Counted from the stretch's first letter, positions 17,701 to 30,030 are shown. The stretch is DNA of 64,000 nt from an uncultured Fibrobacter sp. (GCA_934691725.1 CAKUTF010000005.1:1-64000), one strand, 5' to 3'. The notes: generated from the sequence alone by a model not told the origin. Made by a program: numbers and translations.

Positions 17701-20700
17701 AATCAAAATCTATTGAAATAGAATCGCTCTCGTCAGCACCGACTGTTATCGTTGCAATCCTACGGAAAAACTGTCTTGTGTAATCGTATGTCCGTTTTGT
17801 AATCTTCCTTGTCTTGGATTGCCCTTCCATCACTTCGGTGGAGCCGACAACCTCTTCAAATTCCTGATAATGATAGCTGGTTTTCACAATAGACACCGCA
17901 ATGGAATCATCGGAGACTCTTGTTTTTAGACTGTATCTATCCTCAATGCTTTCATTATCTCCAAGGGTAAAATCGAGCTGGTTCGTCGATGCATCAAACA
18001 AAGCGTTCTTGGACATCCGGGTTCCGGTCCATTTCGTCCCCGTATAACTGGTCCAGCAAATTTGGATACGAGCATAGTATTCAATCGTTTCAAGACCGCC
18101 ATCGGATGCCGCTTCTATATTACGCTGTCCGAGCGTGATTTGTGGCCAAAGCAAATATAGGCGCTGCTTTACAATGGCAGGGACAACCGATTCCGACGGG
18201 ATATTCACATCGAGGCGTTCCCACGGGGTCCATTCTCCCGAAAGGATTGCCTTCGCCTTGTATTTGCGATAGTAATAGGTATGGGGTTCCCCTTGCGTGC
18301 GACCAACAATGTGCAAGGTATAAAGGATTCCGCCTTCATCGCCCCCATTTTCTTTGGTCGCCCCGATGATTTCGATACTTGACACTTCGCGAATTTTTTC
18401 GAGATATTCAAAAAGGGCGTTTTCAAGGCTTGTATGGTCATCGGAAAATTCCTGAATACGCTCTTCCAGTTCTTCGAAGAAAGGAGTCTTGTCATCGCGC
18501 AAGTCGGACTGAATCCAGTTTTCAGGATAAAGGAACACTTTGCGGGACGCTTCCCACACACGGTAATTCTTCATCCATTCCCATTCGCCACGCTGCCCAT
18601 CATTGAGAATTCCATTTCCTTCTAGCCCCAACTCGGCACGTTGCACGAACAGCTGGATCGATGCAGATGCCTGGACAATACGCGAAATGGTCATGTCCGG
18701 ATCCATCTTCACATCCATCAAGTAGTAAGAATAAATGTCGCTTTCGTCAACGAACTGCCGCGGGTATCTGTTCGCCTCGTCCTTGTTGGAACAGGATTTC
18801 CAGCAAACGTAAGCGGCAAGGGCATCACGTTTTTTCCTTCGCAAGTCATCGTTCATTTCCTGAGCAAACTTAAGCCATTCGGAGGTCTTGGAGTGTGTCT
18901 TGACTGCAAGTTCAAGATTCTCTGCATATGTACCATAGGCAATCAAATCGTTTTTATATCTAATGAAATCTTCTTCTGAATCAGACTCAAGAGTAGATTC
19001 CTTTAACAAGTCGTTCAGCCCGTCCGGATGTAAATGTGTTTTAGAATATAATTCGTAATATTGTGCGATACAGAGCCACTTTTCAAGTTCATTATCAAAA
19101 GCCTCATTCGCATATTCATATAATGCCGTCAAATCAGAACTTCCCAGTCCTAGTTCCTCGGCGAAATCATCTAATTCTGTCGCAAAGCGTTCTTCAAGAG
19201 AATTAAAATTGAAATCGCCTGAAAGCAGCCTGTCCGTCGCATAGTTTGCATAAATCAGCGGTTTAAGAGAGGAACCATCCCTATTATCAGCATATTTAAT
19301 TACAGACTGAACATCTTTGTCCGATTTGTATTTAACAAAGTTAGTGTTTCTTAAATCAATTCCTTGCTCATAAGTTTGCAAATAATTATAAACGGCTACT
19401 TTTCTCGCTAAATTCACATATAGTGCGTAGGACTGTTTAGATAGCCTAGGCTTTTCCTCATTTTCTTTATTCCACTTTCCTAGAGCAATCACATAGTCTT
19501 TAGCATCATCATAGAATCTCTCCCAATCAAGAATATCGTCTATGGGACTCAGTGCATCGCCAAATCTTTCAGCAATACCAAATTCGGCAAAGACCAGCAA
19601 ATGCAAATTCCGTTGCGTTTCATCAAGCGTTTTCGGAACCAAAGCGGCGTCACCAACATTAAATTTTTCACAAAAATCAGAACGATATAGATTTGAAGCA
19701 AACGTTTCTGCGGCAGACTCTTCATCTTCGGTCACAGGAGAAAGTAACTTTATATAGAAATCAGCCTCAATCGATGTCCCGCTGATAATTCGCCATTCAT
19801 CGGCAAACTTACGTAGCGCAGTCAAACCATCCAGTTCTTTATTCCAAATGTTCTGGCTTCTCAAAATCCACAATGTGTCAATCGTGATGTCGAAAGTCTT
19901 TAACAGGAGAACCGTCCGATAAAATTCCTGCATCTGGTTCATAGCAGATCTATCCGACAAGCCGTTTTCAACATACTTGAAAATGGCGATGGCCTCGTCC
20001 TTCTCCATGCCGAATCCGGTGGCCGCCATCTTGACGAAATCCTTCTGGGTAAGCGAAGCATCCTCTGCAATCGGAATCGAAAGCTGGTAAATCTCGTTGA
20101 GCGTCTCCAGCGTGAGTGGAGCCGCCTTTCCCATGACGAAAGCCTCGCGTACGGAAATTCCGTAGCGGGAGCACATTTCACAAATCACATCCAACTGTTC
20201 AATGCTCAAATCAAAGGTTAGCAGCAAATCCTGCAAGTCCCAACCTAGAATATTTTTCCTATGCAACAAGACTGCAACCTTCTTGAAAAATTCAGCCCAG
20301 CCGGAAAATCCCGTTTCCCTTCCAACAAATTGATAACCGTCAATATTCGCAAGCTGATAGTACTCGGAATTCTTCGCCTTATACTTGACTTCGCAGAAAC
20401 GGCTATCTTCAAGAATCACATTCAAGTCTTGAATCGTCAAACCAGAACGTTGCAAGAAAATGGAAAGATTGCAGAGGACATTGATATAGGAACCTGTTAT
20501 ATAATCATTTTTGTTTGGCATCAAGACTCGATTGCCACTTTGATTAAGCCCCCACATTTCCCATGTTGGAATTTTAGTCAATGGAGTAGTGGAAATCAAA
20601 TCTCTTTGCGTGGAATCCAGACGAAGTTCCCTTGTCGTGATTCCAGCGGATTCCGCTATGTCGTAAAAATGGAGCGAAAGATTCGAAAGGATTTTCCTCG

Positions 20701-23623
20701 CCTTTTCGCGGTCAAGGTTCAGCGGAAGCGAAAGGGGATAGATGCTCTGTGAAAGTTTTTGCAGGGCGGCTTTTTCGATGGTCGTGTCACCTATCGCAGA
20801 ATCGAAAGCCAATGGTTCCGCACGGAGTTCTTCGGCTGAGGAGTCCTTCGGGTTGTTGTTCGCGACAGGGTAGGCAAAACCCGTGCTTGCATTGACGGGT
20901 CCTGCGACAAGAGCTTCCAACAATTCTATCCCCAAGTCAATGGTGGGCATAGGAATTTCTGCATTGGCCTTGGTGAGTTCCAAATTCAAGTAATCGGGGC
21001 GGCGTTTTGCGAATGCATGATAGGCATCACTCTTTTTCAAAAACTTCAAAAGATCTATATAATAAGCAGAGGCACTCAATACGGATTGACCTTCCGTTGC
21101 CCTGGCATAGTTAATCTTGCCAAAAAGTTTGGCCCAGTTTACCGTATCGCGCAAGGCGGTCCTTTCGCTTGCCATATTTGTAGAAGACGCTTTTTTAGGA
21201 GGCGCTAATTTCGCAGAGTCAGAAACCGCTCGAGGAAGCGAAGGCAATGTCTCATCATCTTCCGTCAATGAATCAGATGCGTATGCCTGTATATTTAAAG
21301 TCGCTTCAACAACATAGTTCTCTGCAAGGCGATGGATCTGTTTAGCGTCTTCGGTTTTGCCGAGCCCATTTCCATGTCGAGCTACAAATAACTCTTCATC
21401 CATTGAAGCGATTTTGTATGCGGAATCGAAGCCTTCCTTGACCAAATAGGCTATCGCTATCGCACTGTCCGTCAAGTGGAACAGGCGCTGGAGTTGCTGG
21501 ATTTTTTTCTTGGAATCATCGCTTATGGAAATGTCGGTGTTCGCTTCCAGAAACTCGTTCAAATCCGTATTGGAAAGCGAGAAATTTTCCCAGTCTGCAC
21601 CTTGCAAAATCAAGCAGACGTCTTTCCAGTCTTGCATCAGATTAGTGGATTCCGTGTCAGGCTCAACCGAAACCGATTTTCCTGTATTTTCGTCAGTTTC
21701 TTCGGTTTGTTCCGAGGCGAAAACGCTGAAGTCTCCGAATTTCTTTTCCAAATCGACGAGTAACGCCTGCTGCGGGAACCATGCCTTGATGAGTTTCGCA
21801 AGTTTCCGAACATAGATAGTCTTCTTTAACGAAGTATTTGTTCCGGGAAATTCGGGGGGCAGGACTTGTGGGTAAGTCGTTACGGTTTCATCGTCCACCG
21901 TGACCTCGGTGGGCATTCCGAACTGCTCGCCATAATTGGAGGCGACTGCCTCTACGACGCTTGCCCAATCGGATTCGGATAGTCTGACAAAATCCGCCAA
22001 CCGTCCAAATTCAAAATCATTCTTTATGCATGCGTAGTGATAAGTGCAAACCACGCCGTCCGCAAATTTTCCAAAGAAATCATTCAAATCAAAAACGGTC
22101 TTTAATTTTGAAATTTCCGCGTTGGTAAGACGCGGATATTCCACCAGATTCTTGATGCCCGTTCCCGATTGTTCCGAAGTTTCACCAGAATCTCTCTGCT
22201 CTTCTGTTTCGTCGGGCAGGGAGTTTTTTTGCAAGGCTCTTATCAAGGCATCGGTCCTCCCTCCCACATGGAAATAGGCATCAAGTAGCTTTGCAAAAAG
22301 AGGATTAGAAAAACTGTCTTTTGAAATTTCAGAATAATAACGGGGAGGATTACACTCCACAATAGGCAAATCCCCCGTCAGATACAAAAACAACAGTTGG
22401 TTGATGGAAAGAGAGGCTTCTTCATTTTCCGCATCATCGGCAGATATTCCCTCACTTAGCAATTGTTGCCAGAGTTCCAGGAACTTGTTCGTATCAATAC
22501 AGATGAGGCCATCCGATACCGCCCCGAATAAGGTCTTTTGTAACGAGGTCGGTTTCCGCTTTGCGATTTGATATAGTGTCGAAATATCTTCACGGAGAGC
22601 CAATGCGTAGAACACCTCGCACCAGTATCTTTTTTCTTCGTTTTCTTGGAGTGCTTCGTATTTTTCGGTAGTGCTTGCCGTGTTGTATCTGTTTAGAAGC
22701 TGGTAATAAAGTCCATAGGCAACAAAATAGGCGTAAACTATGGATTCGGTCAGACGCTCGCGTCCTGCCACTAATGGGAATGCCGTGTTCGATTTCAGGA
22801 ATGCCGTAATGGACGCAGTTTTCTCTGTCAAACTGGAACCGCCATATTCCGTGAACACCGCCTCGTGATAGATTCCCAGCAAGTCATCCAGTTTTTCAAA
22901 TTCACATCGGAACGTTTTTTGTTGGCTCTTTAGAACGAAATTTATTTCTTGGTCGGTCTTTCCATTGAATACAAGATGTTCTATGGCGAGCGATTTGTAA
23001 GAACCATTGATTAGTTCAAAGACCTCCGCATAGAGCGACACTTTGTCCTTGCCGTAATCTTCTTTAGAATCTAGCAGGAGTCCTATAGGGAGTAGAGTAG
23101 AATTATAGCGGATTTCGTATTTGCCATCAGCATCCGTTTCGATTGTTCCCAGTTCGATTTTTTTGAATCGTCTGGTTGCGCCGGTAGCGGCAACAGTTTC
23201 TTCAAAATGCAGACAATAGGCAACAACTTTCAAACCGGAAAGGATATTACCCTGCTTATTTTTAACAGTACCAAATACGGAACAATCGCCGTTTTGTCCC
23301 GCCGGTTTTAGAATATCAATCGCTCCGATGTTCAATGTCGAATCGGGCTGATTGTAGGTGCCTGATGTCCAGAGAATGTTCCCCTGGTAGTCATAGACAC
23401 AGATTTGAAGCGTCGGGTATTCCAGGGTTTCGTCGCCATCCTGAAAATTCCATCTAGAAAAAGTTAGCGTAAAGGATCCGTCGGCAGATATGCCGGTTTC
23501 GGCGATTTGGCGAAATTCTCCGTCCTTGTAATTGCAGGCAGAGACTTTTCCCTCGCTAAAAGCGACCCTTCCCTTGTTCAAATTTCCCGAAACGGTCCAC
23601 ACTTCTGCTACCGGATAAGCCAT
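14708..23623 (-). CDS. Tc-toxin A-subunit (TcA/TcdA-like) giant protein
   Basis: 2971 residues with a good binding site (GAGGTG) before the ATG at 23623 and no signal peptide. Residues 1-110 and about 112-235 look like two beta-sandwich domains; the second is carboxypeptidase-regulatory-like (VFGTVKNKQGNILSGLKVVA). Residues about 830-905 hold the TcA hallmark (VLSASAYYIDLLKFL, then RRPDYLNLELTKANAEIP). About 2170-2200 reads YNWELFFYVPMLIAEKMIAE and LLWLQLVFDPREN. About 2405-2460 reads FYFTVPRNDTLFSYWDKIAD and LALFAPPIDPGMLVKARA. About 2500-2715 is a long coiled coil. Then KGLLAPERILLDLRRMEKAY leads into the C-terminal TcB-binding-type sandwich. These are the family landmarks of the pore/translocation subunit of ABC (Tc) toxins, but with extra N-terminal domains. 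Known TcA proteins are about 2500 residues. No TcB or TcC gene is in the window. Confidence 0.88.
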   Translation of the reverse strand: MAYPVAEVWTVSGNLNKGRVAFSEGKVSACNYKDGEFRQIAETGISADGSFTLTFSRWNFQDGDETLEYPTLQICVYDYQGNILWTSGTYNQPDSTLNIGAIDILKPAGQNGDCSVFGTVKNKQGNILSGLKVVAYCLHFEETVAATGATRRFKKIELGTIETDADGKYEIRYNSTLLPIGLLLDSKEDYGKDKVSLYAEVFELINGSYKSLAIEHLVFNGKTDQEINFVLKSQQKTFRCEFEKLDDLLGIYHEAVFTEYGGSSLTEKTASITAFLKSNTAFPLVAGRERLTESIVYAYFVAYGLYYQLLNRYNTASTTEKYEALQENEEKRYWCEVFYALALREDISTLYQIAKRKPTSLQKTLFGAVSDGLICIDTNKFLELWQQLLSEGISADDAENEEASLSINQLLFLYLTGDLPIVECNPPRYYSEISKDSFSNPLFAKLLDAYFHVGGRTDALIRALQKNSLPDETEEQRDSGETSEQSGTGIKNLVEYPRLTNAEISKLKTVFDLNDFFGKFADGVVCTYHYACIKNDFEFGRLADFVRLSESDWASVVEAVASNYGEQFGMPTEVTVDDETVTTYPQVLPPEFPGTNTSLKKTIYVRKLAKLIKAWFPQQALLVDLEKKFGDFSVFASEQTEETDENTGKSVSVEPDTESTNLMQDWKDVCLILQGADWENFSLSNTDLNEFLEANTDISISDDSKKKIQQLQRLFHLTDSAIAIAYLVKEGFDSAYKIASMDEELFVARHGNGLGKTEDAKQIHRLAENYVVEATLNIQAYASDSLTEDDETLPSLPRAVSDSAKLAPPKKASSTNMASERTALRDTVNWAKLFGKINYARATEGQSVLSASAYYIDLLKFLKKSDAYHAFAKRRPDYLNLELTKANAEIPMPTIDLGIELLEALVAGPVNASTGFAYPVANNNPKDSSAEELRAEPLAFDSAIGDTTIEKAALQKLSQSIYPLSLPLNLDREKARKILSNLSLHFYDIAESAGITTRELRLDSTQRDLISTTPLTKIPTWEMWGLNQSGNRVLMPNKNDYITGSYINVLCNLSIFLQRSGLTIQDLNVILEDSRFCEVKYKAKNSEYYQLANIDGYQFVGRETGFSGWAEFFKKVAVLLHRKNILGWDLQDLLLTFDLSIEQLDVICEMCSRYGISVREAFVMGKAAPLTLETLNEIYQLSIPIAEDASLTQKDFVKMAATGFGMEKDEAIAIFKYVENGLSDRSAMNQMQEFYRTVLLLKTFDITIDTLWILRSQNIWNKELDGLTALRKFADEWRIISGTSIEADFYIKLLSPVTEDEESAAETFASNLYRSDFCEKFNVGDAALVPKTLDETQRNLHLLVFAEFGIAERFGDALSPIDDILDWERFYDDAKDYVIALGKWNKENEEKPRLSKQSYALYVNLARKVAVYNYLQTYEQGIDLRNTNFVKYKSDKDVQSVIKYADNRDGSSLKPLIYANYATDRLLSGDFNFNSLEERFATELDDFAEELGLGSSDLTALYEYANEAFDNELEKWLCIAQYYELYSKTHLHPDGLNDLLKESTLESDSEEDFIRYKNDLIAYGTYAENLELAVKTHSKTSEWLKFAQEMNDDLRRKKRDALAAYVCWKSCSNKDEANRYPRQFVDESDIYSYYLMDVKMDPDMTISRIVQASASIQLFVQRAELGLEGNGILNDGQRGEWEWMKNYRVWEASRKVFLYPENWIQSDLRDDKTPFFEELEERIQEFSDDHTSLENALFEYLEKIREVSSIEIIGATKENGGDEGGILYTLHIVGRTQGEPHTYYYRKYKAKAILSGEWTPWERLDVNIPSESVVPAIVKQRLYLLWPQITLGQRNIEAASDGGLETIEYYARIQICWTSYTGTKWTGTRMSKNALFDASTNQLDFTLGDNESIEDRYSLKTRVSDDSIAVSIVKTSYHYQEFEEVVGSTEVMEGQSKTRKITKRTYDYTRQFFRRIATITVGADESDSISIDFDSPEKVIYDYAPERTKLVHGIFKEEEEFTCGNKGLYYPEDNAVLNYTPGLFRIVSTNLSMIPLDEEDEAEDLPFFYMDGRRTFFVQPVPKDGNVNQAQKNFRFELISHSLVDEFYKRYRDGGIKWLYTRETQALPISDSYYYSYSYYNYYFSVYLGYYMAGDWQSWDLGQNIFRFNYRPDKKGVDGPYPAPMVDFVWGGANAMYNWELFFYVPMLIAEKMIAEQSYEEALLWLQLVFDPRENFSAYEKTKRFIKDLPKGARYWKFLPFFANKDADKSILQMLGLPTNRDRLPDRTALSSLVDKWKNDPFNPHLIARYRNVAYQKYVVMKYLDTLIGWGDLEFTKDTTESVNLAIQFYLLAAELLGSKNAEAPEPEPSAPLTANGLLSNTDGLGNAFIEYENSALIGRDRAKVVNARAMDARARRTGNIVESMFYFTVPRNDTLFSYWDKIADRLYKIRNSLNIEGVKRTLALFAPPIDPGMLVKARAKGLSVDSILNSTNDKRSIYRFRVIVKLAVDMAKGATEMGRNLLSILEKKDAEQLQVFKAKCDKAVIAESKAVHEMEIKSLEAEKTGLEEKKTAKKSASKKKKAMHLVSTAEKKYQKLMEKVAKIQETVEKVRNIASATFKIPDFKFGAVTNAFGGPRFDMESIGGTKLAENLVSAAESYASRFAQRQLDAAKTKLQAELERRKKEWSLEDEIADAEVVEIEKQEVVNEIKTQQVEKKHKNIENEILRSEQVYEVLSEKFTNRDLYVWLEKELGKVFRQYVNLLIDVAKMAERAYHFEIPNDKNNKSYIQANYWDNFRKGLLAPERILLDLRRMEKAYLENDVHEMEITRPISLKNLHTIENGNVTSSVALDALKSSGECCFKFGMELFSADFDEFYFHRIRDVRLVVKLNNENTCYLNAKLSLTKCMVDICNNAQKDGDFLSLGDQEILATSVAHKEPGTFDFSLSSDKRNHFEGCGAISEWELKITGLDKIDGQYPIKDVIIYLSYTAKN

Positions 23624-23884
23624 AAAAACACCTCGTTAAATCCCAACACATATTTTAAATATACCTTTATTTTTTGAAAACAGACAAAAAAAACGGCGCA
23701 TTAAAAAAACTAAAAGTGCCGATTTTTGGCAATTTTCGACAATTCTAGAGTCTCGCTTCCCCCTTCATATACAAAAAAGACCATAGCGTTTCATTGCTAC
23801 GGTCTTTAATGTTTTTGACCCCTATCGCTTCGCTACAGGAAGACAGGAGATTCCCGCTCGAAGGCAGGAATGACATCCTACCAA
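23624..23884 (-). promoter_or_regulatory. Upstream region of the TcA-like unit
   Basis: Read on the minus strand, an AT-rich segment with TATATTTAAAAT-type sequence lies about 30-45 bases before the TcA-like start and may hold its promoter; the hexamers are not clear-cut. Near carB, 23846-23876 is a repeat unit (GGAGATTCCCGCTCGAAGG then GAATGACAT) that shares its GGAGATTCCCG and GAATGACAT ends with the elements at 2129-2203 and 8134-8208. Confidence 0.4.
23773..23807 (-). terminator. Intrinsic terminator of carB
   Basis: On the minus strand AAAGACCGTAGC pairs with GCTATGGTCTTT (12 pairs including one G-U) across an 8-base loop and runs directly into a T tract. It lies about 80 bases after the carB stop codon. 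Confidence 0.9.
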
Positions 23885-27103
<3,219 letters not shown>

Positions 27104-27130
27104 ACAGACCTCCCAAGAAAAACTGGATGC

Positions 27131-27160
27131 AAAAAAAATGCCGAACAAAAGCGTTCGACA
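27131..27160 (-). terminator. Leader terminator (attenuator) in front of carB
   Basis: On the minus strand TGTCGAAC pairs with GTTCGGCA across a 6-base loop (27160-27139) and is followed by eight T residues, giving a strong intrinsic terminator. It lies only about 30 bases before the carB ribosome binding site and downstream of a separate terminator for the xylanase gene, so it must control entry into carB. The stop codon of the U-rich leader peptide lies just before the stem. Confidence 0.8.
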
Positions 27161-27161
27161 T

Positions 27162-27212
27162 TCAAAAGACAAAAACGGAAAATAGGGAAACCGGCGCCAT
27201 GCCAAACGTCAT
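27162..27212 (-). CDS. Candidate carB leader peptide (16 residues)
   Basis: ATG at 27212 to TGA at 27162 encodes MTFGMAPVSLFSVFVF. The second half is encoded by U-rich codons (TTTCCCTATTTTCCGTTTTT and GTCTTT), and the stop lies one base before the attenuator stem. This layout matches the E. coli pyrBI leader, where slow transcription through U-runs at low UTP lets the ribosome catch up and block the terminator. The ribosome binding site is weak (a GGA eight bases upstream), so translation is unproven. Confidence 0.5.
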   Translation of the reverse strand: MTFGMAPVSLFSVFVF

Positions 27213-27363
27213 GCGAACATCCGAGCATATTCAAAAATGCAGCCATCTACTATCCACTTCCGAGGGTTAAACTTGGGTAAATATAGACAAAAATGTACGA
27301 GTCGTCCGAACATTGGCGAAAATTTTTACAGAATTGTCTAGAGGATTAAAAATTTCAGTTGAA

Positions 27364-27395
27364 AATAAAAAGATTCAGGCTTTGCATCCTGAACC
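27364..27395 (-). terminator. Intrinsic terminator of the GH10 xylanase gene
   Basis: On the minus strand GGTTCAGG pairs with CCTGAATC (27395-27372; one G-U pair) across an 8-base loop, followed by TTTTTATTTT. It begins about 50 bases after the xylanase stop and separates that gene from the carB leader. Confidence 0.88.
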
Positions 27396-27444
27396 TTTTC
27401 GTTAAAACAAGTCGAGAGAATTAAAATTTTGCGTTCAACAGAAA

Positions 27445-29307
27445 TTATTTGAGAACGATTCGACGGGTAATGCTTCGAGAATCCGCACGAACGCGCGCCA
27501 CATAAAGTCCGCTAGGCAAGCTCTTCAGCGAAAGGACGCCGTTTGCATTTTTCGCAAGGAACACCGGGCGACCTTCCATGTCAAACAGTTCAACCGTTGC
27601 GCTTTTCGCACCATTCACGTTCAGTGTCTTTCCCGTCACCTGCAATCCCAGGTTCCCACGAGAAAATTTTTTGGAAAGCGCCGCCAAATCGTCCGGGCAT
27701 CCGACAGCTTCAATTTTAGAAAGCTGAATTCCTTCGCCGTCGCTGTTGAGGGTAATCTGGGTCGGAGAAGCCGACGAATCGCGCACGTGCTGCAGATCCA
27801 CCGTCGAAAGTCCGAAGTCTACTCTCGCGGCGACGCCATACTGCAAGCTGAACCACGGAGAATTCACACCGACATTCACATAGTTTATTCCACCGATTCC
27901 GCGCATCGTCAAGGCTAGATTTTCGCACTTGGAGAGAACACCTTTTTTCACCGCTTCTTCGGGGAGCGTGTAAATCGCATGCTGGTAACCGCAAGAAGAT
28001 TCGCTCTGCTTGCACCCGGCGAGAGGTATTTTCATGAAGCCGGCTTCACTGTCGAAAACAGGCACTCCGTTTGACACATCGCTCTCCCAACTGCCGATTT
28101 TATCCGCACCGGGAACGGAATAATCCACGATGAGGTATGTAGCCTTGCCAAATGTCGTTGAACCGTTTTCCCATTCGACCGGATTGACGCTGCCGGCTGC
28201 GACAACGCTCGATGCATCATGCGCTTTTAACGAAACGACAAGGCTATCGTAAGCAGGCTTTTTCGCAAAGCTCGAATCAAAGAGGAGACCGTTGTATTTT
28301 CCTTGGTCCTTGAGCCAGCTGTACTTGTCGCTAACACCCCAAATCACAAAGGCTTCCATATTGTCGGATTCAAGAAAGACATCCATGAATTGCCGATAAA
28401 GATGTCCCTGCGCCGCATAGTCAGCCGCGGTAATTTGCGTTCCCGATTTAAACCCGATGTCGAGTTCCGTAATCTGCAAAGTCATTCCAATGCTTTTGAG
28501 CTTGGACGCAAACGCGCGGATGTTTAACGGAGTGCCGGTATGCGTGTTTTCGATATGCGTCTGCGTGCCGATTCCCGTGATGTATATATTTGCTTTTTTC
28601 AGCCGTTCCGCGATGGAATCGTAAGCGAACTTCGCCTTGCTGCCTGAACCCATTCCCCATTCGATCGCATAGTCGTTGTAATAGAGCTTCGCATCCGGAT
28701 CCGCCTTGTGCGCCCAGACAAAAGCGGAATCGATAAAGTCCCGACCAATATACTGGAACCAGACGGAGCCTGTCGAACGCCAACCATGCGGATCGTTGTC
28801 ATCGATCGCTTCGTTCACCACGTCCCACTCGCGAATTTGACCTTTGAAATGCCCGACCACGCTGTCGATATGCGTTTTCAGAACCGAAAGGAGCGTATCC
28901 CGTGCGCTGCCGCCAGAACTTTCCACACTTTTGGCAAGAGCTTCAACCCAATCGGGAACCTGGCTGTGCCAAGCGAGAGCGTGCCCGCGGACCTGCATCC
29001 CGTTTTGCGCCGCATATTGCATCAGCTTGTCCGCGTTCGAAAAGTTGAAATTTCCGCGAGAAGGCTCCGTCGCATCGAACTTCATCTCGTTTTCCGCAAC
29101 GACCATGTTAAAATTTCCCTTGTGGATTTCCTCGTAAATAGAAGCGTCGTTTCCAAGACCGTTATTGAACCAGTCCGAATTCAAAATCGCTCCCACAAAG
29201 CGTCCGCGAACAGAGGCAAGTTCGCTGAGCGTACTGTCCGCAGCAAACAGGTTTGCCGTTCCGCAAAGAGCCACGCCAAAAAACGCGGCCTTGACAAAAT
29301 TTTTCAT
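27445..29307 (-). CDS. Secreted endo-1,4-beta-xylanase, GH10, with C-terminal accessory and sorting domains
   Basis: 620 residues. The signal peptide is MKNFVKAAFFGVALCGTANLFA. The GH10 barrel covers residues about 25-360, with HALAWHSQVPDW, the acid/base Glu in WDVVNEAIDD (about residue 160) and the nucleophile Glu in QITELDIG (about 284). Residues about 375-550 form a beta-rich region with two cysteine pairs that could be a carbohydrate-binding module; I cannot assign its family. The final 65 residues (LQVTGKTLNVNGAKSATVEL, FDMEGRPVFLA, LPSGLYVARV) are the sorting-type sandwich also seen at the ends of the GH5 cellulase and the GLUG protein here. It acts on plant xylan outside the cell and is monocistronic with its own terminator. 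Confidence 0.94.
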   Translation of the reverse strand: MKNFVKAAFFGVALCGTANLFAADSTLSELASVRGRFVGAILNSDWFNNGLGNDASIYEEIHKGNFNMVVAENEMKFDATEPSRGNFNFSNADKLMQYAAQNGMQVRGHALAWHSQVPDWVEALAKSVESSGGSARDTLLSVLKTHIDSVVGHFKGQIREWDVVNEAIDDNDPHGWRSTGSVWFQYIGRDFIDSAFVWAHKADPDAKLYYNDYAIEWGMGSGSKAKFAYDSIAERLKKANIYITGIGTQTHIENTHTGTPLNIRAFASKLKSIGMTLQITELDIGFKSGTQITAADYAAQGHLYRQFMDVFLESDNMEAFVIWGVSDKYSWLKDQGKYNGLLFDSSFAKKPAYDSLVVSLKAHDASSVVAAGSVNPVEWENGSTTFGKATYLIVDYSVPGADKIGSWESDVSNGVPVFDSEAGFMKIPLAGCKQSESSCGYQHAIYTLPEEAVKKGVLSKCENLALTMRGIGGINYVNVGVNSPWFSLQYGVAARVDFGLSTVDLQHVRDSSASPTQITLNSDGEGIQLSKIEAVGCPDDLAALSKKFSRGNLGLQVTGKTLNVNGAKSATVELFDMEGRPVFLAKNANGVLSLKSLPSGLYVARVRADSRSITRRIVLK

Positions 29308-29399
29308 CTTCGTTTCCTCAAGAATAAAGTCTTCTATTTCTTTAAATTTATTCTAATCAGAGATATTCCGCAAACGCAAACAAAAATTTCTGTTGTAAA

Positions 29400-30030
29400 A
29401 AGGACAACAGGGTTTTAGACCGCAGACGTCTAAATTCAGGGACTAGGGATGAGGGAGTAGTCCGCGGACGTCTAAGGGAATTAGCAATGAGCAATTGGTC
29501 TGCGAACGTCTAGGTTCAGGGACTAGGGAGTAGGGATTAGTCCGTGGACGTCTAATTCAGTGGACAGTGGTTAGTGGGCAGTGATCAGAGCTGCGGACGT
29601 CTAAGCTTTTGGGAAGCGGTACGAGGGACACGCTATACGGGAAACGGACGCGGACGTTAATCTTCTGGAATACAGAACATAGACGTTTGCAAATCCAAGC
29701 TCTAAACTCTCAGTTCTAAGTTCTAACAACCCCTCGTCCCACTTCCCATTTAACGACTATCAACTGATTTCTGTTTCCTGTTTTCTCTCAACTAAGATTT
29801 CAGCTCTAAGTTCTGAACACCCGCTAGAATAAAGCCCGCTTCAACAACTACTCCCTATTCCCTGAGCACAGCTCGCTGAAAACACTCATCCCTCACACCG
29901 TGTCCCGCTTCCCGTTTTACCTACTAATTTCTGACTCCCGATTTCTATCAACTATCAACTAACCACTAGTCACTGACAACAATCCACTAATTCCTGCGTC
30001 CTGATTCCGCTCAACCGTCAGTCCCCCTTT
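29400..30030. repeat. Intergenic repeat mosaic, copy 3
   Basis: About 630 bases with no gene. Punctuations such as GTCCGCGGACGTCTAAG and GACGTCTAAATTCAGGGAC recur at irregular intervals, separated by the same modules as in copies 1 and 2: AGGGACTAGGGATTAGTCC, AGTGGACAGTGGTTAGTGGG, CTTTTGGGAAGCGGTA, CTCAGTTCTAAGTTCTAAC and GATTTCTGTTTCCTG. Part of it (about 29556-29735) follows the same module order as 2253-2370. Confidence 0.85.

Noticed and set aside
29400..30030. CRISPR-like repeats
   Set aside because: The repeated units vary in sequence and spacing and the sequences between them are themselves repeats. No cas gene is in the window.
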